Shown: positions 1 through 8,736, counted from the first letter of the stretch. The stretch: 64,000 nt of DNA from Desulfamplus magnetovallimortis (GCF_900170035.1 NZ_LT828544.1:1-64000); one strand, 5' to 3'. Notes: generated by a model from the letters alone, not told the origin. A program made the numbers and translations.

Positions 1-372
1 AGTTCGGTAAAATTTAATGAACCTGAATTGAATATCAACACAAAGGTTCATGTTGATAACCCCGAAAAACAGCAAATAAAGCATTCTGAAATTGATGGTT
101 CATTGTTTCCTGATGAAAGTAATAATGATCTACATAGTCAGTTGCAACAGATCATAAATTCACTGACAGATAATCAGAAAGAAAACATTGATATCGAGAC
201 TCGGGACAAGATCATGTTTATGGTCAATGATCTCTTCCCTGGGAGAAGTGGCTCCAAAAAGCGGATTGCCTTCATGAATGATAATGGAATTTTGTACAAT
301 GGCCGGAAATGGAATACCAAAGATTTTTCAGATCAGATTGTGCGGGGTAGGGAGAGAATGAAGAAGAAATAA
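1..372 (+). CDS. Unknown protein, 5'-truncated by window edge
   Basis: The reading frame is open from the first base, so this is the 3' part of a gene that begins upstream. The TTG at 28 has no convincing ribosome binding site and is probably internal. The visible 123 residues are hydrophilic. The C-terminus is strongly basic (motifs GRSGSKKRIAF and GRERMKKK), which would suit nucleic-acid binding, but I do not recognise the family. The gene ends just before a hairpin terminator and sits next to a tRNA-Thr, a common integration site for islands. It could therefore be the last gene of an integrated element; that is inference only. Confidence 0.6.
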   Translation, partial: SSVKFNEPELNINTKVHVDNPEKQQIKHSEIDGSLFPDESNNDLHSQLQQIINSLTDNQKENIDIETRDKIMFMVNDLFPGRSGSKKRIAFMNDNGILYNGRKWNTKDFSDQIVRGRERMKKK

Positions 373-394
373 TTCCCTAAAAAAATAGAATTAT

Positions 395-438
395 GATAAA
401 AGGTTGTTTTTCCAGAGATGGAAGCAGCCTTTTTTATC
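395..438 (+). terminator. Rho-independent-like terminator after the first gene
   Basis: GATAAAAGGTTG and GCAGCCTTTTTTATC form an imperfect stem about 20 bases downstream of the stop codon. The descending arm ends in a run of six T. It probably closes transcription of the edge gene. Confidence 0.6.
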
Positions 439-458
439 ATTCACTGTCACTTTAAAAG

Positions 459-481
459 TGGGCAAAGAATGGGCAAAGAAT
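459..481. repeat. 11-bp direct duplication GGGCAAAGAAT x2
   Basis: Two adjacent copies of GGGCAAAGAAT lie between the edge gene and the 3' end of tRNA-Thr. Short direct repeats beside a tRNA are compatible with an integrase arm site, but no integrase is visible in the window, so this is only a note. Confidence 0.4.
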
Positions 482-490
482 GCATTTAAA

Positions 491-522
491 TAAAAAAAGG
501 TTACAGCCTATTGACTGTAACC
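491..522 (-). terminator. Terminator of tRNA-Thr
   Basis: On the minus strand a perfect 8-bp stem (GGTTACAG / CTGTAACC, 8-base loop) is followed directly by seven T. It lies 12 bases beyond the CCA end of the tRNA, so it is a typical intrinsic terminator for that gene. Confidence 0.8.
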
Positions 523-534
523 TATTGAATTTAC

Positions 535-610
535 TGGAGCCGACGAGCGGAGTCGAACCGCTGGCTTGCTGATTACGAATCAGCTACTCTACCAACTGAG
601 TTACGCCGGC
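535..610 (-). tRNA. tRNA-Thr (anticodon CGU)
   Basis: Read on the minus strand, the 76-nt cloverleaf starts with acceptor arm GCCGGCG, which pairs with CGTCGGC (one G-T pair), then discriminator T and an encoded CCA. The anticodon stem GCTGA/TCAGC encloses TTCGTAA, giving anticodon CGT, which reads ACG threonine codons. The T loop GGTTCGACTCC is canonical. It stands alone, has its own terminator, and is transcribed away from mfd. Confidence 0.95.
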
Positions 611-665
611 CTTTTGAAAAAGTTGCTTACAATTAATTCTTATTGCATAGAAAATCAAGAAAAAA

Positions 666-3600
666 ATGCTGAAAAATTTCTTTAATATCATAAAAAACAC
701 AACAAAATATTATGATCAGAATCATGGTCAACACTTTGATGGTAAGGGCGATATGGCGCAATATGGCTTTACCGGTGAAAAGTTGACACAAATAGAGTTG
801 ACCGGCTGCCATAAATCGGCAAGGGCATATGTGGCGGCAAATATCTTCAGGCAGATGAATGGTTCAGGAAGCATTCTTGCGGTTTTTCCTGATCACAAAG
901 GTGCCATGAGGTTTATGGATGATCTTCGTTTTTTCATGCCTGAGCTGAATGATGAGATTTTTTATTTTCCAGGTTACCATATACAGGCATATAAATCCCT
1001 ATCATATCATGCAAAGACAGCAGCCACACGAATGGGGATACTTTACAGACTTCTTGAACTTTCAGGTCACAGCTTTGTTGTTACAACAGTGGATACACTT
1101 CTTCAGAAGACCATCCCAAAGGATGTTTTAAGCAGATCTGCTGAAATTGTCATCAACGGAGAGGAGATTGACAGAGATCTTCTTGTGGCGCGCCTCAATG
1201 CAGGTGGGTATATGAGAACATCCCTTGTGGAGGAGCCTGGCGATTATGCTGTCCGCGGGGGGACTTTGGATATTTTTTCTCCTAATTTTGAAAATCCCGT
1301 CCGTATAGAGCTTTTTGGGGATTATGTGGAGTCTTTGCGAACATTTTCTCCTGTAACCCAGAGGGGTATTGATGAGATTGAAGAGGCTGTTATAATTCCT
1401 CCAGGAGAGATGGTTCTGGAAAAACAGGGACTTAACGATGTTCTTGCACGCCTAATTGATGCCGGAAATGAGTCTGGCCTTGATGGTGTCAAAATCAATG
1501 AATACTTAGAAAGGCTAAGGGAAGATGGCAGATTTCCTGGTATTGAGAGCATGCTTTCCATAGTATATAAGGAACTTGACTCCCTGGTTGACTACCTGCC
1601 TGATAACACACTTTTTTTAATGGACAGCCCCGATGACATTGAAAATGCTGCTTCAGTTTTTTTGGAACAGGCTGTTAATAATTATGAAACAGCAAGACGT
1701 GAACAGAAACTCTGTGTTGCTGCAGAAACGATCTATATGGCGTGGGATGATCTACTGTTTAAAAGAGAAGCAAAGGGCATAAGTGTCTGTTTTAGGGATA
1801 TTGTACTGCACAGTCAGGGGGATATCTCTTCAAATAGTGGCATTTTGCAGCTTAACTTTGACTTTAAAGAGAACATGGAACTCTCTTCGACTCTGCGCCA
1901 TGGTTTAAGGCATGAAAAGTCGTCAGAAGTTCATGAACACCTTCTTGAGCCTTTTGCAAGGTGGTTAATGGATAAGGAGTCCCTTGGTATGTCTGCTGTG
2001 GCAGTATGCAGCACCATTGCCCAGGCAGGGCGGCTGAACTCACTTTTGCAGCCCTACGGAATAGAACCTTTGCCGTGCAATAAGTGTGAAGATCTTTCCC
2101 CTGGTATATACTCCATGGTGGGTAACCTTTCATCAGGTTTTGAGAGCCTTGAAAGTTCTCTTGCCATTGTGACGGATCAGGAGATCTTTGGTTCAGGAAA
2201 AAAGGTTGCTTCAAGAAGAGTTAAAGGAGAATCAAGGGTAAAAAACAGATTCATCACCCCTGAAGAGCTTAAAGAGGGTGATATTGTTGTACATATTGAA
2301 CATGGTCTTGGACGTTATGATGGTCTTGAAACAATAACATTGGATGCCATGTCTGGAGATTTCATACAGATTACCTTCAGAGATGATGACAGGCTTTATC
2401 TTCCTGTTGACCGCATGGAGATGGTTGAAAAGTACGTTGGAGTTGAAGGTTATACACCTCTTCTTGATAAAATTGGCGGTAAAACCTGGAGCAATGCCAG
2501 AGCAAAAGCCAAAAAAGAGGTTGAAAAGATGGCAGGGGAGTTATTGAAACTCTATGCAGAGAGGCGTGTAAGAAAAGGCCATGCCTTTGCCCCCTGTGAC
2601 GGATATTATGAAGAGTTTAAGGCATCTTTTCCATATGATGAGACCCCTGATCAGCTTAAGGCCATTGAAGATGTCCTGTCTGATATGGAATCAGAATCTC
2701 CCATGGATCGACTGGTATGTGGAGATGTGGGATATGGCAAGACAGAGGTTGCCATTCGTGCATCTTTCAAGGCTGTAAATGACGGTTGTCAAGTTGCTGT
2801 GGTTGTCCCAACCACAATTCTTGCAGAGCAGCATCTCCATACATTTCGGGAGCGTTTTAAAGGGTGGCCTGTGACCATTGAATCCCTTTCGAGGTTCAGA
2901 AGCCGCAAGGAGCAGGGCCGCATTCTTAAAGGCATGGCTGAAGGAGGGGTGGATATTGTAATAGGAACCCACAGACTGCTGCAAAAAGATGTTGTCTTTA
3001 AATCCCTTGGGCTTCTTGTAATTGATGAGGAGCAGCGTTTTGGTGTAAAACACAAGGAGGCTTTAAAGCAGAAAAGAAGCAATGTGGATGTTCTTGCACT
3101 CACTGCCACACCCATACCAAGAACATTGCACATGTCCCTTACCGGTATGAGGGATATAAGTGTAATTGCAACACCACCGGAGGATCGTCAGGCCATTGTT
3201 TCGTATATTTCAAGGTATGATGACTCCATTGCCGCCGATGCCATTAAAAAGGAGATGGCAAGGGGAGGGCAGATATTTTTTGTTCATAATGATATTGCCA
3301 CAATAGAATCCATGGCTGAAAGGATTAAAAGGCTTGTACCAAAGCTTAAAGTGAGTGTTGCACATGGCCGCCTGACAGAATCAGAGCTTGAAAAGGTGAT
3401 GCTTCAATTTGTCAATCGGGAGATTGATATGCTGGTATGCACAACCATTGTTGAGTCAGGGCTTGATATTCCTTCTGCCAATACAATGATCATCAACAAG
3501 GCAGACAGATTTGGCCTTTCCCAGATATATCAGCTCAGGGGCAGAATCGGAAGAGGGGATGAAAAGGCATATGCTTATCTTTTTGTTCCTGACGAAAACA

Positions 3601-4322
3601 GGCTCACACGGGATGCCAGAAAGAGGCTTGCAGCTCTCATGGAGCATAGGGATCTTGGCTCTGGGTTTCAGATTGCAATGAAGGACTTACAGATAAGAGG
3701 GTCAGGTTCTGCACTTGGTGCTTCCCAGTCGGGTCACATAGCGGCTGTGGGTTATGACATGTTCCTAAAGCTTCTTGATGAAGCAATAGCAGACCTTAAA
3801 GGCGAGCCTGTTGTACCATCCCTGGAGCCTGAGATCAATGTTACGATGTCCGCCCATATTCCGGAAGATTACGTTCAGTCAATTGAGCAGCGTCTTACCA
3901 TTTACAGGCGTTTGTCCCAGATGACAGAGCTTTCTGAAATTGCAGCTATGCAGGATGAGCTTGTTGATCGTTTTGGTAAACTTCCCGAGGCCGGGATGAA
4001 CATGCTTTTAAAGATAATGCTTCGTGTCCTTGGTGTAAAAGCAGGGGTGAAAAAGATGGATATTACTCCTGTGACTATTCATTTTGTCTTTTCTGAGATT
4101 CACCAGAAGCGCCCTTTGAGGATTGCAGGAACATTTAACGCCAATAAAAAGGATTTATCTTCAATAAAGGGTGTGCAAAGCTTTTTTCAGAGTTGGGAGT
4201 GCGAATATACTTCTGAAAATGCCATTAAAATTAATTTGTGGCCGAGAAATAAAAAGATTTCAAAGGCTCTTGTGGAGGGAAAAAAGATATTAAAGGAGAT
4301 AGCCTCAATGGTGAATGGATAA
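666..4322 (+). CDS. mfd: Transcription-repair coupling factor Mfd
   Basis: Mfd removes RNA polymerase stalled at DNA lesions and recruits UvrA. The 1218-residue protein has the full domain order. It has a UvrB-like N-terminal module, the CarD-like polymerase-interaction domain near residue 540 (motif GDIVVHIEHGLGRY), and a RecG-like translocase with Walker A GDVGYGKT at 686-693 and DEEQ at 787-790. It also carries TATPIPRT, the arginine-rich QIYQLRGRIGR motif and a TRCF C-terminal domain. Length is slightly above the usual 1150-1180. The start ATG has only a weak upstream A-rich site; no better in-frame start is evident. It is a single gene, followed by repeats. Confidence 0.97.
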   Translation: MLKNFFNIIKNTTKYYDQNHGQHFDGKGDMAQYGFTGEKLTQIELTGCHKSARAYVAANIFRQMNGSGSILAVFPDHKGAMRFMDDLRFFMPELNDEIFYFPGYHIQAYKSLSYHAKTAATRMGILYRLLELSGHSFVVTTVDTLLQKTIPKDVLSRSAEIVINGEEIDRDLLVARLNAGGYMRTSLVEEPGDYAVRGGTLDIFSPNFENPVRIELFGDYVESLRTFSPVTQRGIDEIEEAVIIPPGEMVLEKQGLNDVLARLIDAGNESGLDGVKINEYLERLREDGRFPGIESMLSIVYKELDSLVDYLPDNTLFLMDSPDDIENAASVFLEQAVNNYETARREQKLCVAAETIYMAWDDLLFKREAKGISVCFRDIVLHSQGDISSNSGILQLNFDFKENMELSSTLRHGLRHEKSSEVHEHLLEPFARWLMDKESLGMSAVAVCSTIAQAGRLNSLLQPYGIEPLPCNKCEDLSPGIYSMVGNLSSGFESLESSLAIVTDQEIFGSGKKVASRRVKGESRVKNRFITPEELKEGDIVVHIEHGLGRYDGLETITLDAMSGDFIQITFRDDDRLYLPVDRMEMVEKYVGVEGYTPLLDKIGGKTWSNARAKAKKEVEKMAGELLKLYAERRVRKGHAFAPCDGYYEEFKASFPYDETPDQLKAIEDVLSDMESESPMDRLVCGDVGYGKTEVAIRASFKAVNDGCQVAVVVPTTILAEQHLHTFRERFKGWPVTIESLSRFRSRKEQGRILKGMAEGGVDIVIGTHRLLQKDVVFKSLGLLVIDEEQRFGVKHKEALKQKRSNVDVLALTATPIPRTLHMSLTGMRDISVIATPPEDRQAIVSYISRYDDSIAADAIKKEMARGGQIFFVHNDIATIESMAERIKRLVPKLKVSVAHGRLTESELEKVMLQFVNREIDMLVCTTIVESGLDIPSANTMIINKADRFGLSQIYQLRGRIGRGDEKAYAYLFVPDENRLTRDARKRLAALMEHRDLGSGFQIAMKDLQIRGSGSALGASQSGHIAAVGYDMFLKLLDEAIADLKGEPVVPSLEPEINVTMSAHIPEDYVQSIEQRLTIYRRLSQMTELSEIAAMQDELVDRFGKLPEAGMNMLLKIMLRVLGVKAGVKKMDITPVTIHFVFSEIHQKRPLRIAGTFNANKKDLSSIKGVQSFFQSWECEYTSENAIKINLWPRNKKISKALVEGKKILKEIASMVNG

Positions 4323-4421
4323 AAATAATGGTATTGTTGAATTTGCTTCCCATTCATGTTACTTTACTCAGTTGATAAGTGTGTTGATAAATCCGGACTG
4401 AACCGTCAAGGCAGCCATCAG

Positions 4422-4546
4422 CTAACTTGATAGTATAGGAATTTCCATTTTATCTCCTGCAAAAGCAAGTGGTTATGGAAAAGCCCGCCCGAAGGGCGCT
4501 AAGTTCATAGTATAGGAATTTCCTTTTTATCTCCTGTAAAAGCAAG
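4422..4546 (+). repeat. 77-bp repeat family: one full unit plus truncated second unit
   Basis: One unit begins with ATAGTATAGGAATTTCC. It continues through a conserved pyrimidine/A-rich segment and a GC-rich hairpin (CGCCC GAA GGGCG), ending in GCTAAGTT. A second copy starts 77 bases later and stops abruptly where a MITE-like end begins. The same unit occurs twice at 60332-60485 and once, inverted, at 35081-35155. The 4323-4620 gap contains nothing else that I can identify. Confidence 0.85.
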
Positions 4547-4560
4547 ATATGAAGGATGTC
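4547..4560 (+). repeat. Solo end of the GGCATCC MITE-like family
   Basis: ATATGAAGGATGTC matches the right terminus of the full-length copies, with one change from ATGAAGGATGCC. It replaces the expected continuation of the 77-bp unit. No matching left end was found, so this looks like a deletion remnant. Confidence 0.5.
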
Positions 4561-4620
4561 GATTTTCGGAACCGGATTGTTTTTTTTATTAAACCTAATT
4601 AGAAAACAGGAAAGTATTTT

Positions 4621-5719
4621 ATGAACTGGGATTGGGACAAGCTCAGAGATAAGCAGGAGCAGTACGAAAAAAGACGTAATAATGAAGGCGGTATTCCCAG
4701 ACCACCACAGTTTGATGAAGTTGTTTCAAGGTTCAGGGATTTCAAGTTCCCTGGTGGACTTCTGATGCTTGTGGTGCTTTTTTTCTTTTTTTGGAACCTC
4801 AATTTTTTTTACAGTGGATATTGATGAAGTGGGGGTTATCCAGAGATTTGGAAAATACAGTAGAATATGCCAGCCCGGGTTGAACTTTAAATTTCCGGCT
4901 GGTATCGAGAAGGTTACTAAAGTTAAAATCAAGCGTGTTTATAAGGAAGAGTTTGGTTTTCAGACACTAAACAAATCCTTTGATAACTCCCGCTTTACAA
5001 GTGAAAACGCTGATATGGGAGTTGCTTTGATGCTGACAGGTGATTTAAACGTTGCCGTTGTGCCATGGATTGTGCAGTATCGCATCTCTGATCCATATAA
5101 CTATCTTTTCAAAGTCAAGGATGTAAATTCCATTCTTCGTGACATGGCAGAGGCCACCATGCGTACTGTAGTTGGAGACAGAAGTATTAACGAGGTTATT
5201 TCAAAGCGTGAAGAGATTGCAGTTGCTGCAAGGGAGCGCCTTCAGGCAGAGATTGATCAGGCAGAAACTGGTATTACCATAGTTACCATAGAAATGCAAA
5301 AAACTAATGTGCCCGAGCCTGTTCAGCCTTCTTTTAATGAGGTAAATGAGGCTGTCCAGGAGAAAGAGCAGTTGATATACAAGGCCAGGGAAGAGTATAA
5401 CAAGGCCATTCCTGCTGCAAAGGGTGAGGCAATGAGGGTCATCAAGGATGCTGAAGGTTATGCACTTGATAGGGTCAACCGTGCCCTGGGTGATGCTGCA
5501 AGATTTACATCAGTTTATACTGAATATGCAAAGGCCAGTGATGTTACGGAAAAGCGGTTGTATCTTGAGGCAATGTCCCAGATAATACCGAATATGGGTA
5601 AAAAGTATATTGTGGATTCCGAGCAAAAAAATCTTTTGCCTCTTCTGAATCTTGGGGATGCATCCCCTTCTCTGCCGATGTCAGGAGGAAATCTCAAGGA
5701 TAACGGAGCTTTAAAGTGA
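4621..5719 (+). CDS. hflK: HflK, membrane SPFH subunit; apparent frameshift at a T8 run
   Basis: HflK and HflC form a membrane complex that modulates the FtsH protease. The first frame (from ATG 4621) starts with MNWDWDKLRDK, the usual HflK opening, and runs into a membrane segment. The second frame continues with FFTVDIDEVGVIQRFGKY and the complete band-7 domain to 5719. The switch needs skipping of one base and coincides with eight T at 4803-4810, with two more T7 runs at 4778-4784 and 4786-4792. With seven T at 4803 the gene reads through as about 365 residues. This may be an assembly error, a mutation, or slippage. The neighbour is hflC, as expected. Confidence 0.85.
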
Positions 5720-5736
5720 TTCAATATGTTTTTTCC

Positions 5737-5842
5737 GGCATCTTTGATATAATCTCATAAATATTTTGCACTTTTTCTGCAAAGTTCTCTGAAAAAAGTG
5801 AATATGCTTCAGAAAAGTGTAAAATGGGCAATGAAGGATGCC
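5737..5842 (+). mobile_element. MITE-like element, copy A (hflK-hflC gap)
   Basis: The 106-bp element is bounded by GGCATCTTTGAT and ATGAAGGATGCC, imperfect 12-bp inverted ends. It has no coding capacity and shares the AAAGTGTAAA core with the other copies. The flanking octamers are TTTTTTCC and CTTTTTCT, a decayed version of the 8-bp duplication seen elsewhere. It lies inside the hflK-hflC transcription unit. Confidence 0.7.
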
Positions 5843-5900
5843 CTTTTTCTCATACGATATCCATTTTTGTGAAAAACAAGATGTGTTCAGGAGGGACTAT

Positions 5901-6854
5901 ATGAACAAATATAAACCGTTGATACTTGTTGGGCTTGTTCTGACAGGATTTATTCTTTTTGCATCTGCTTATATAGTTGATGAAACAGAGCAGGTTGTTA
6001 TAACTCAATTTGGTAAGGCAGTAGGGGAGCCGGTGAAGACACCAGGGCTGAAATTTAAGGTGCCTTTTATACAGAAAGCTAACTATTTTCCCAAGAACCT
6101 TCAGGAGTGGGATGGTGATCCTGGACAGGTTCCCACCAAGGATAAAACCTTTATATGGGTGGATACCTTTGCACGGTGGAAAATTGTTGATCCTGTAAAG
6201 TATTTTCAGACAGTCAACAATATGGTCAGTGCTCTGGGGCGACTCGACGATATCATTGATCCTGCAATGCGTAACTTTCTCACTTCGTTCAGACTTGTGG
6301 AGAGTGTCAGAAACAGTGACAGGCCGATGGATACATTTGAAGGTATAGGTGATAGCGACAAGGCCGAAGGGACTATATATTCCCAGTATCGAATCAAGGT
6401 GGGAAGAAGTGAGATCACCAAAAGGATAATGGCCCAGGCACAACCTAAATTGAAACCGTTTGGTATTGAGCTTGTGGATGTTAAAATCAAGCGTATCAAT
6501 TATGTCGAGAAAGTTCGGGATGCTGTTTATGGCAGAATGATTGCAGAAAGAAGTCAGATAGCTGAGAAGTTCAGGGCAGAAGGGAAGGGTGAAGCAAGCA
6601 ATATTCGTGGTGATAAGGAAAAGGATCTCCAAAGGATAAAGTCGGAGGCATACAAAGCTGCCGAGGAGATCAAGGGTAAGGCCGATGCAGAGGCAACTGC
6701 CATCTATGCCGCTTCCTACGGAGCTGATCCAGAGTTCTATTCTTTCCTGAAGACACTTGAGGTTTACAAGTCAACCCTTGATAAAAGTAGTAGCCTTGTA
6801 CTCTCAACCGATTCGGATTTTATGAAATATTTTAAAGGGATCAAGCAGAAGTAG
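5901..6854 (+). CDS. hflC: HflC, membrane SPFH subunit
   Basis: This partner of HflK has 317 residues. An N-terminal membrane anchor (about residues 7-25) is followed by a band-7/SPFH domain beginning at VDETEQVVITQFGK. A charged coiled-coil region rich in K, E and A carries the HflC-type pattern FRAEGKGEA. The start is ATG 5901 because AGGAGGG lies seven bases upstream; an earlier in-frame start at 5838 falls within the MITE-like element. The protein would face the periplasm and restrain FtsH proteolysis, by family knowledge. Confidence 0.95.
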   Translation: MNKYKPLILVGLVLTGFILFASAYIVDETEQVVITQFGKAVGEPVKTPGLKFKVPFIQKANYFPKNLQEWDGDPGQVPTKDKTFIWVDTFARWKIVDPVKYFQTVNNMVSALGRLDDIIDPAMRNFLTSFRLVESVRNSDRPMDTFEGIGDSDKAEGTIYSQYRIKVGRSEITKRIMAQAQPKLKPFGIELVDVKIKRINYVEKVRDAVYGRMIAERSQIAEKFRAEGKGEASNIRGDKEKDLQRIKSEAYKAAEEIKGKADAEATAIYAASYGADPEFYSFLKTLEVYKSTLDKSSSLVLSTDSDFMKYFKGIKQK

Positions 6855-6978
6855 AGATAGCTTCTCAATAGAGGTATCTTTTTGCAACACTTGTCTGTAG
6901 CATCTCTATAATTCCCAAAATCAGACTTTTAACAGGCTCATCTTTTACAAGGCTCATCAGGGTTTGCGTTCTATAAAC

Positions 6979-7014
6979 TAAAAAAGGCCATGCATGTTGA
7001 TTTCATGCATGGCC
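6979..7014 (-). terminator. Strong terminator of the bS22-like gene
   Basis: A perfect 11-bp inverted repeat (GGCCATGCATG ... CATGCATGGCC, 7-base loop) is followed on the minus strand by six T. It lies 35 bases beyond the stop codon of the small minus-strand gene. Confidence 0.85.
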
Positions 7015-7049
7015 TCTGATTTGATAAAAACGATGGACATCTTTATCCC

Positions 7050-7148
7050 TTATTTGCCCTTGCGTCTCTGATGCCTTGTTTTTGCAAGGAGTTTTCTATG
7101 TTTATGCTTACGCATTTTTTTTCTTCTCTTTTTAATAACACTGCCCAA
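7050..7148 (-). CDS. 32-residue bS22-like / AURKAIP1-COX24 domain protein
   Basis: The frame encodes MGSVIKKRRKKMRKHKH followed by RKLLAKTRHQRRKGK, with 20 basic residues in 32. This is the pattern of the AURKAIP1/COX24 family, whose bacterial members include the mycobacterial small-subunit protein bS22 and whose mitochondrial member is mS38. It would bind rRNA at the decoding region of the small subunit. The start is a TTG with GGAGGTGAT eight bases upstream, an almost perfect Shine-Dalgarno. It stands alone, divergent from the next gene, with its own terminator. Such genes are often missed because of length. Confidence 0.88.
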   Translation of the reverse strand: MGSVIKKRRKKMRKHKHRKLLAKTRHQRRKGK

Positions 7149-7230
7149 AATATCACCTCCTTTATTATGTTTGAATAATGTATTGTAAATGACAGGATTA
7201 ATCCAATAGCTATATCATAAATCATTACTA

Positions 7231-7318
7231 TGTGTCTATCATTTTTATTTACCGTGAAAATGACTATTATTTTTATATTTGGGGGTGATTGATACGTAAT
7301 CAATCATGCCTGTTTATT
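7231..7318 (+). repeat. ACCGTG 62-bp-family unit plus partial unit
   Basis: A full unit starts at 7251 (ACCGTGAAAATGACTAT...), passes through TTTGGGGGTGATTGATACG and ends near CATGCCTGTTTA. Just upstream, 7234-7250 repeats part of the same unit (CTATCATTTTTATTT). The family is described at 52944-53133. Confidence 0.75.
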
Positions 7319-7357
7319 GTGAAAAATGCATCATTATATATGCGGAGTTGATTTGAC

Positions 7358-8146
7358 GTGAAGAAAATAGCAACTTTAAATAGTAATGAGGTCTCTTCGT
7401 TCCCCCCAAGCTGCTTTGATATTGAAAACACTGAAGTTTTACAAAAAAGAGATGAAGTGTTGCAAAAAAGAGATGAAGTTTTACAAAAAAGAGAATCAAG
7501 CCTTTTACAAACAGCAGGTTTGCCTATTATGGGTAGAAGCAAAGTGGAAAGGGAAGATCGTTTTTTATCAGGAACACCTCTTTATTTTAATATCAATGAA
7601 CTTAAAATATTAGATGAAGCAGTGCTGATAGCTGAAGAGCTTGTGAATGATTATTATAAAATATCTTCGACATTATGGCTTAGCAGCAGATATGATATCA
7701 AAACAGCAAAGGATCTTCAGGAGCATGAAATAGTATATGGCCCGTTTGCCCAGGTTCTTGGGTACAGAGGAAGAGAGTCAAAAGGTGGCATTGCAAAGGT
7801 TATTGACTATTACAAGGTCTGTTTTCAGGATCATGCCATATTGACACTTCCGGAGCTTCATTGGCCGGAAAAGGGTAGTAATTTATCTGTAAGTCAAGTC
7901 AGTGATTTGCATTTAACCTTTCTGCCTTTTTTGATTTATATAACGGTTCATGAACTTGTTCATATTGTGAGATTTGCCACCTTTAAACAGATTTACGCAA
8001 TGGCTTCGGAGGCTGATTGTGCCATGGAAGAGGAGCGTAAAGTTCATGCCATATGCCTGGAGATACTTAAGAAAATTTCAGTGTCAGGTATGGAAAATGT
8101 TTTGTTGTTTTTTAATAAATGGATAGTAAAATCTGATAGTTATTAA
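7358..8146 (+). CDS. Unknown protein with HExxH motif and 7-residue repeats
   Basis: The 262-residue protein is not one I can name. Residues 26-46 contain three copies of EVLQKRD/E, encoded by a 21-bp tandem repeat at 7433-7495. A conserved-looking C-terminal half carries HELVH at residues 198-202, preceded by a hydrophobic helix (FLPFLIYITV). This is the zinc-metalloprotease HExxH pattern with E201-V context, and a possible third ligand lies in the following EADCAMEEER segment. There is no signal peptide. The start is GTG 7358; GGAG lies about 11 bases upstream. The gene precedes fmdB-groESL on the same strand but has a promoter-like sequence between, so co-transcription is uncertain. Confidence 0.7.
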   Translation: MKKIATLNSNEVSSFPPSCFDIENTEVLQKRDEVLQKRDEVLQKRESSLLQTAGLPIMGRSKVEREDRFLSGTPLYFNINELKILDEAVLIAEELVNDYYKISSTLWLSSRYDIKTAKDLQEHEIVYGPFAQVLGYRGRESKGGIAKVIDYYKVCFQDHAILTLPELHWPEKGSNLSVSQVSDLHLTFLPFLIYITVHELVHIVRFATFKQIYAMASEADCAMEEERKVHAICLEILKKISVSGMENVLLFFNKWIVKSDSY

Positions 8147-8193
8147 AAAAAATGAGTTGAAGAGGAAATTAAAAAATTTTAATTGATAAATCC

Positions 8194-8221
8194 TTGACAA
8201 GGGTTAAAGACTGACTATTTT
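8194..8221 (+). promoter_or_regulatory. Sigma-70-like promoter upstream of fmdB
   Basis: TTGACA at 8194-8199 is separated by 16 bases from TATTTT at 8216-8221, about 55 bases before the fmdB start. It could serve fmdB and possibly groESL. No CIRCE operator was found near groES. Confidence 0.5.
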
Positions 8222-8274
8222 ATCCTTGATTTTGAAATGGATGAATTTCCCGAAAAAATGGAGAACAGATAAAA

Positions 8275-8571
8275 ATGCCGATTTATGAGTATGAATGTAC
8301 CGTATGTGGAAATGTAGATGAAGCATTCCAGAAAATTTCAGATGCCCCACTTGAGATTTGCTCTAAGTGTCAGGGTAAACTTAACAAGATTGTTTCCCAT
8401 AGTTCATTTCAATTAAAAGGTTCCGGATGGTATGTGACCGATTATGGAGGATCTGTTTCCAAAGGTGGAAGCTCCTCAACTGATAACAAGACTGAAAAGA
8501 AAACGGAAAGTTCTTGTTCTGGGTCAACATGCGGCAATTCCTGCCCATCTTCCAAAGACCAAGCAAAATAG
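8275..8571 (+). CDS. FmdB-family zinc-ribbon protein
   Basis: The 98-residue protein starts MPIYEYECTVCG and contains two CxxC knuckles (C8/C11 and C29/C32), the signature of the FmdB/CxxC_CxxC_SSSS family. The tail is rich in Ser, Gly, Lys and Cys (ESSCSGSTCGNSC), giving further cysteines. FmdB was first described as a putative regulator of formamidase operons, but most members are of unknown role. The family commonly sits next to groES in Desulfobacterota. No DNA-binding partner is evident here. Confidence 0.9.
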   Translation: MPIYEYECTVCGNVDEAFQKISDAPLEICSKCQGKLNKIVSHSSFQLKGSGWYVTDYGGSVSKGGSSSTDNKTEKKTESSCSGSTCGNSCPSSKDQAK

Positions 8572-8736
8572 TCCTGAATTTCTCAATTTAAAAACGGCTG
8601 AAAACCATTAAACGCTCATCAAGTGGTGTGTTTAATCCGCAATTGAATGAAGTGTTCAGGATATTTATATCTAAAAATAATAGAAATAGATTTTTAATTA
8701 GCATTTAACAGAAAAAACTTAAAGGAGAGTAAAAAC

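Noticed and set aside
2691-3133. Minus-strand genes opposite mfd
   Set aside because: They are overlapping shadow frames within a highly conserved coding region.
5850-6632. 260-residue gene on the minus strand
   Set aside because: It lies fully antisense to hflC, has no ribosome binding site and shows no recognisable motif.
8572-8736. CIRCE operator before groES
   Set aside because: No TTAGCACTC-N9-GAGTGCTAA-like pair is present; GAAGTGTTC alone is not enough.
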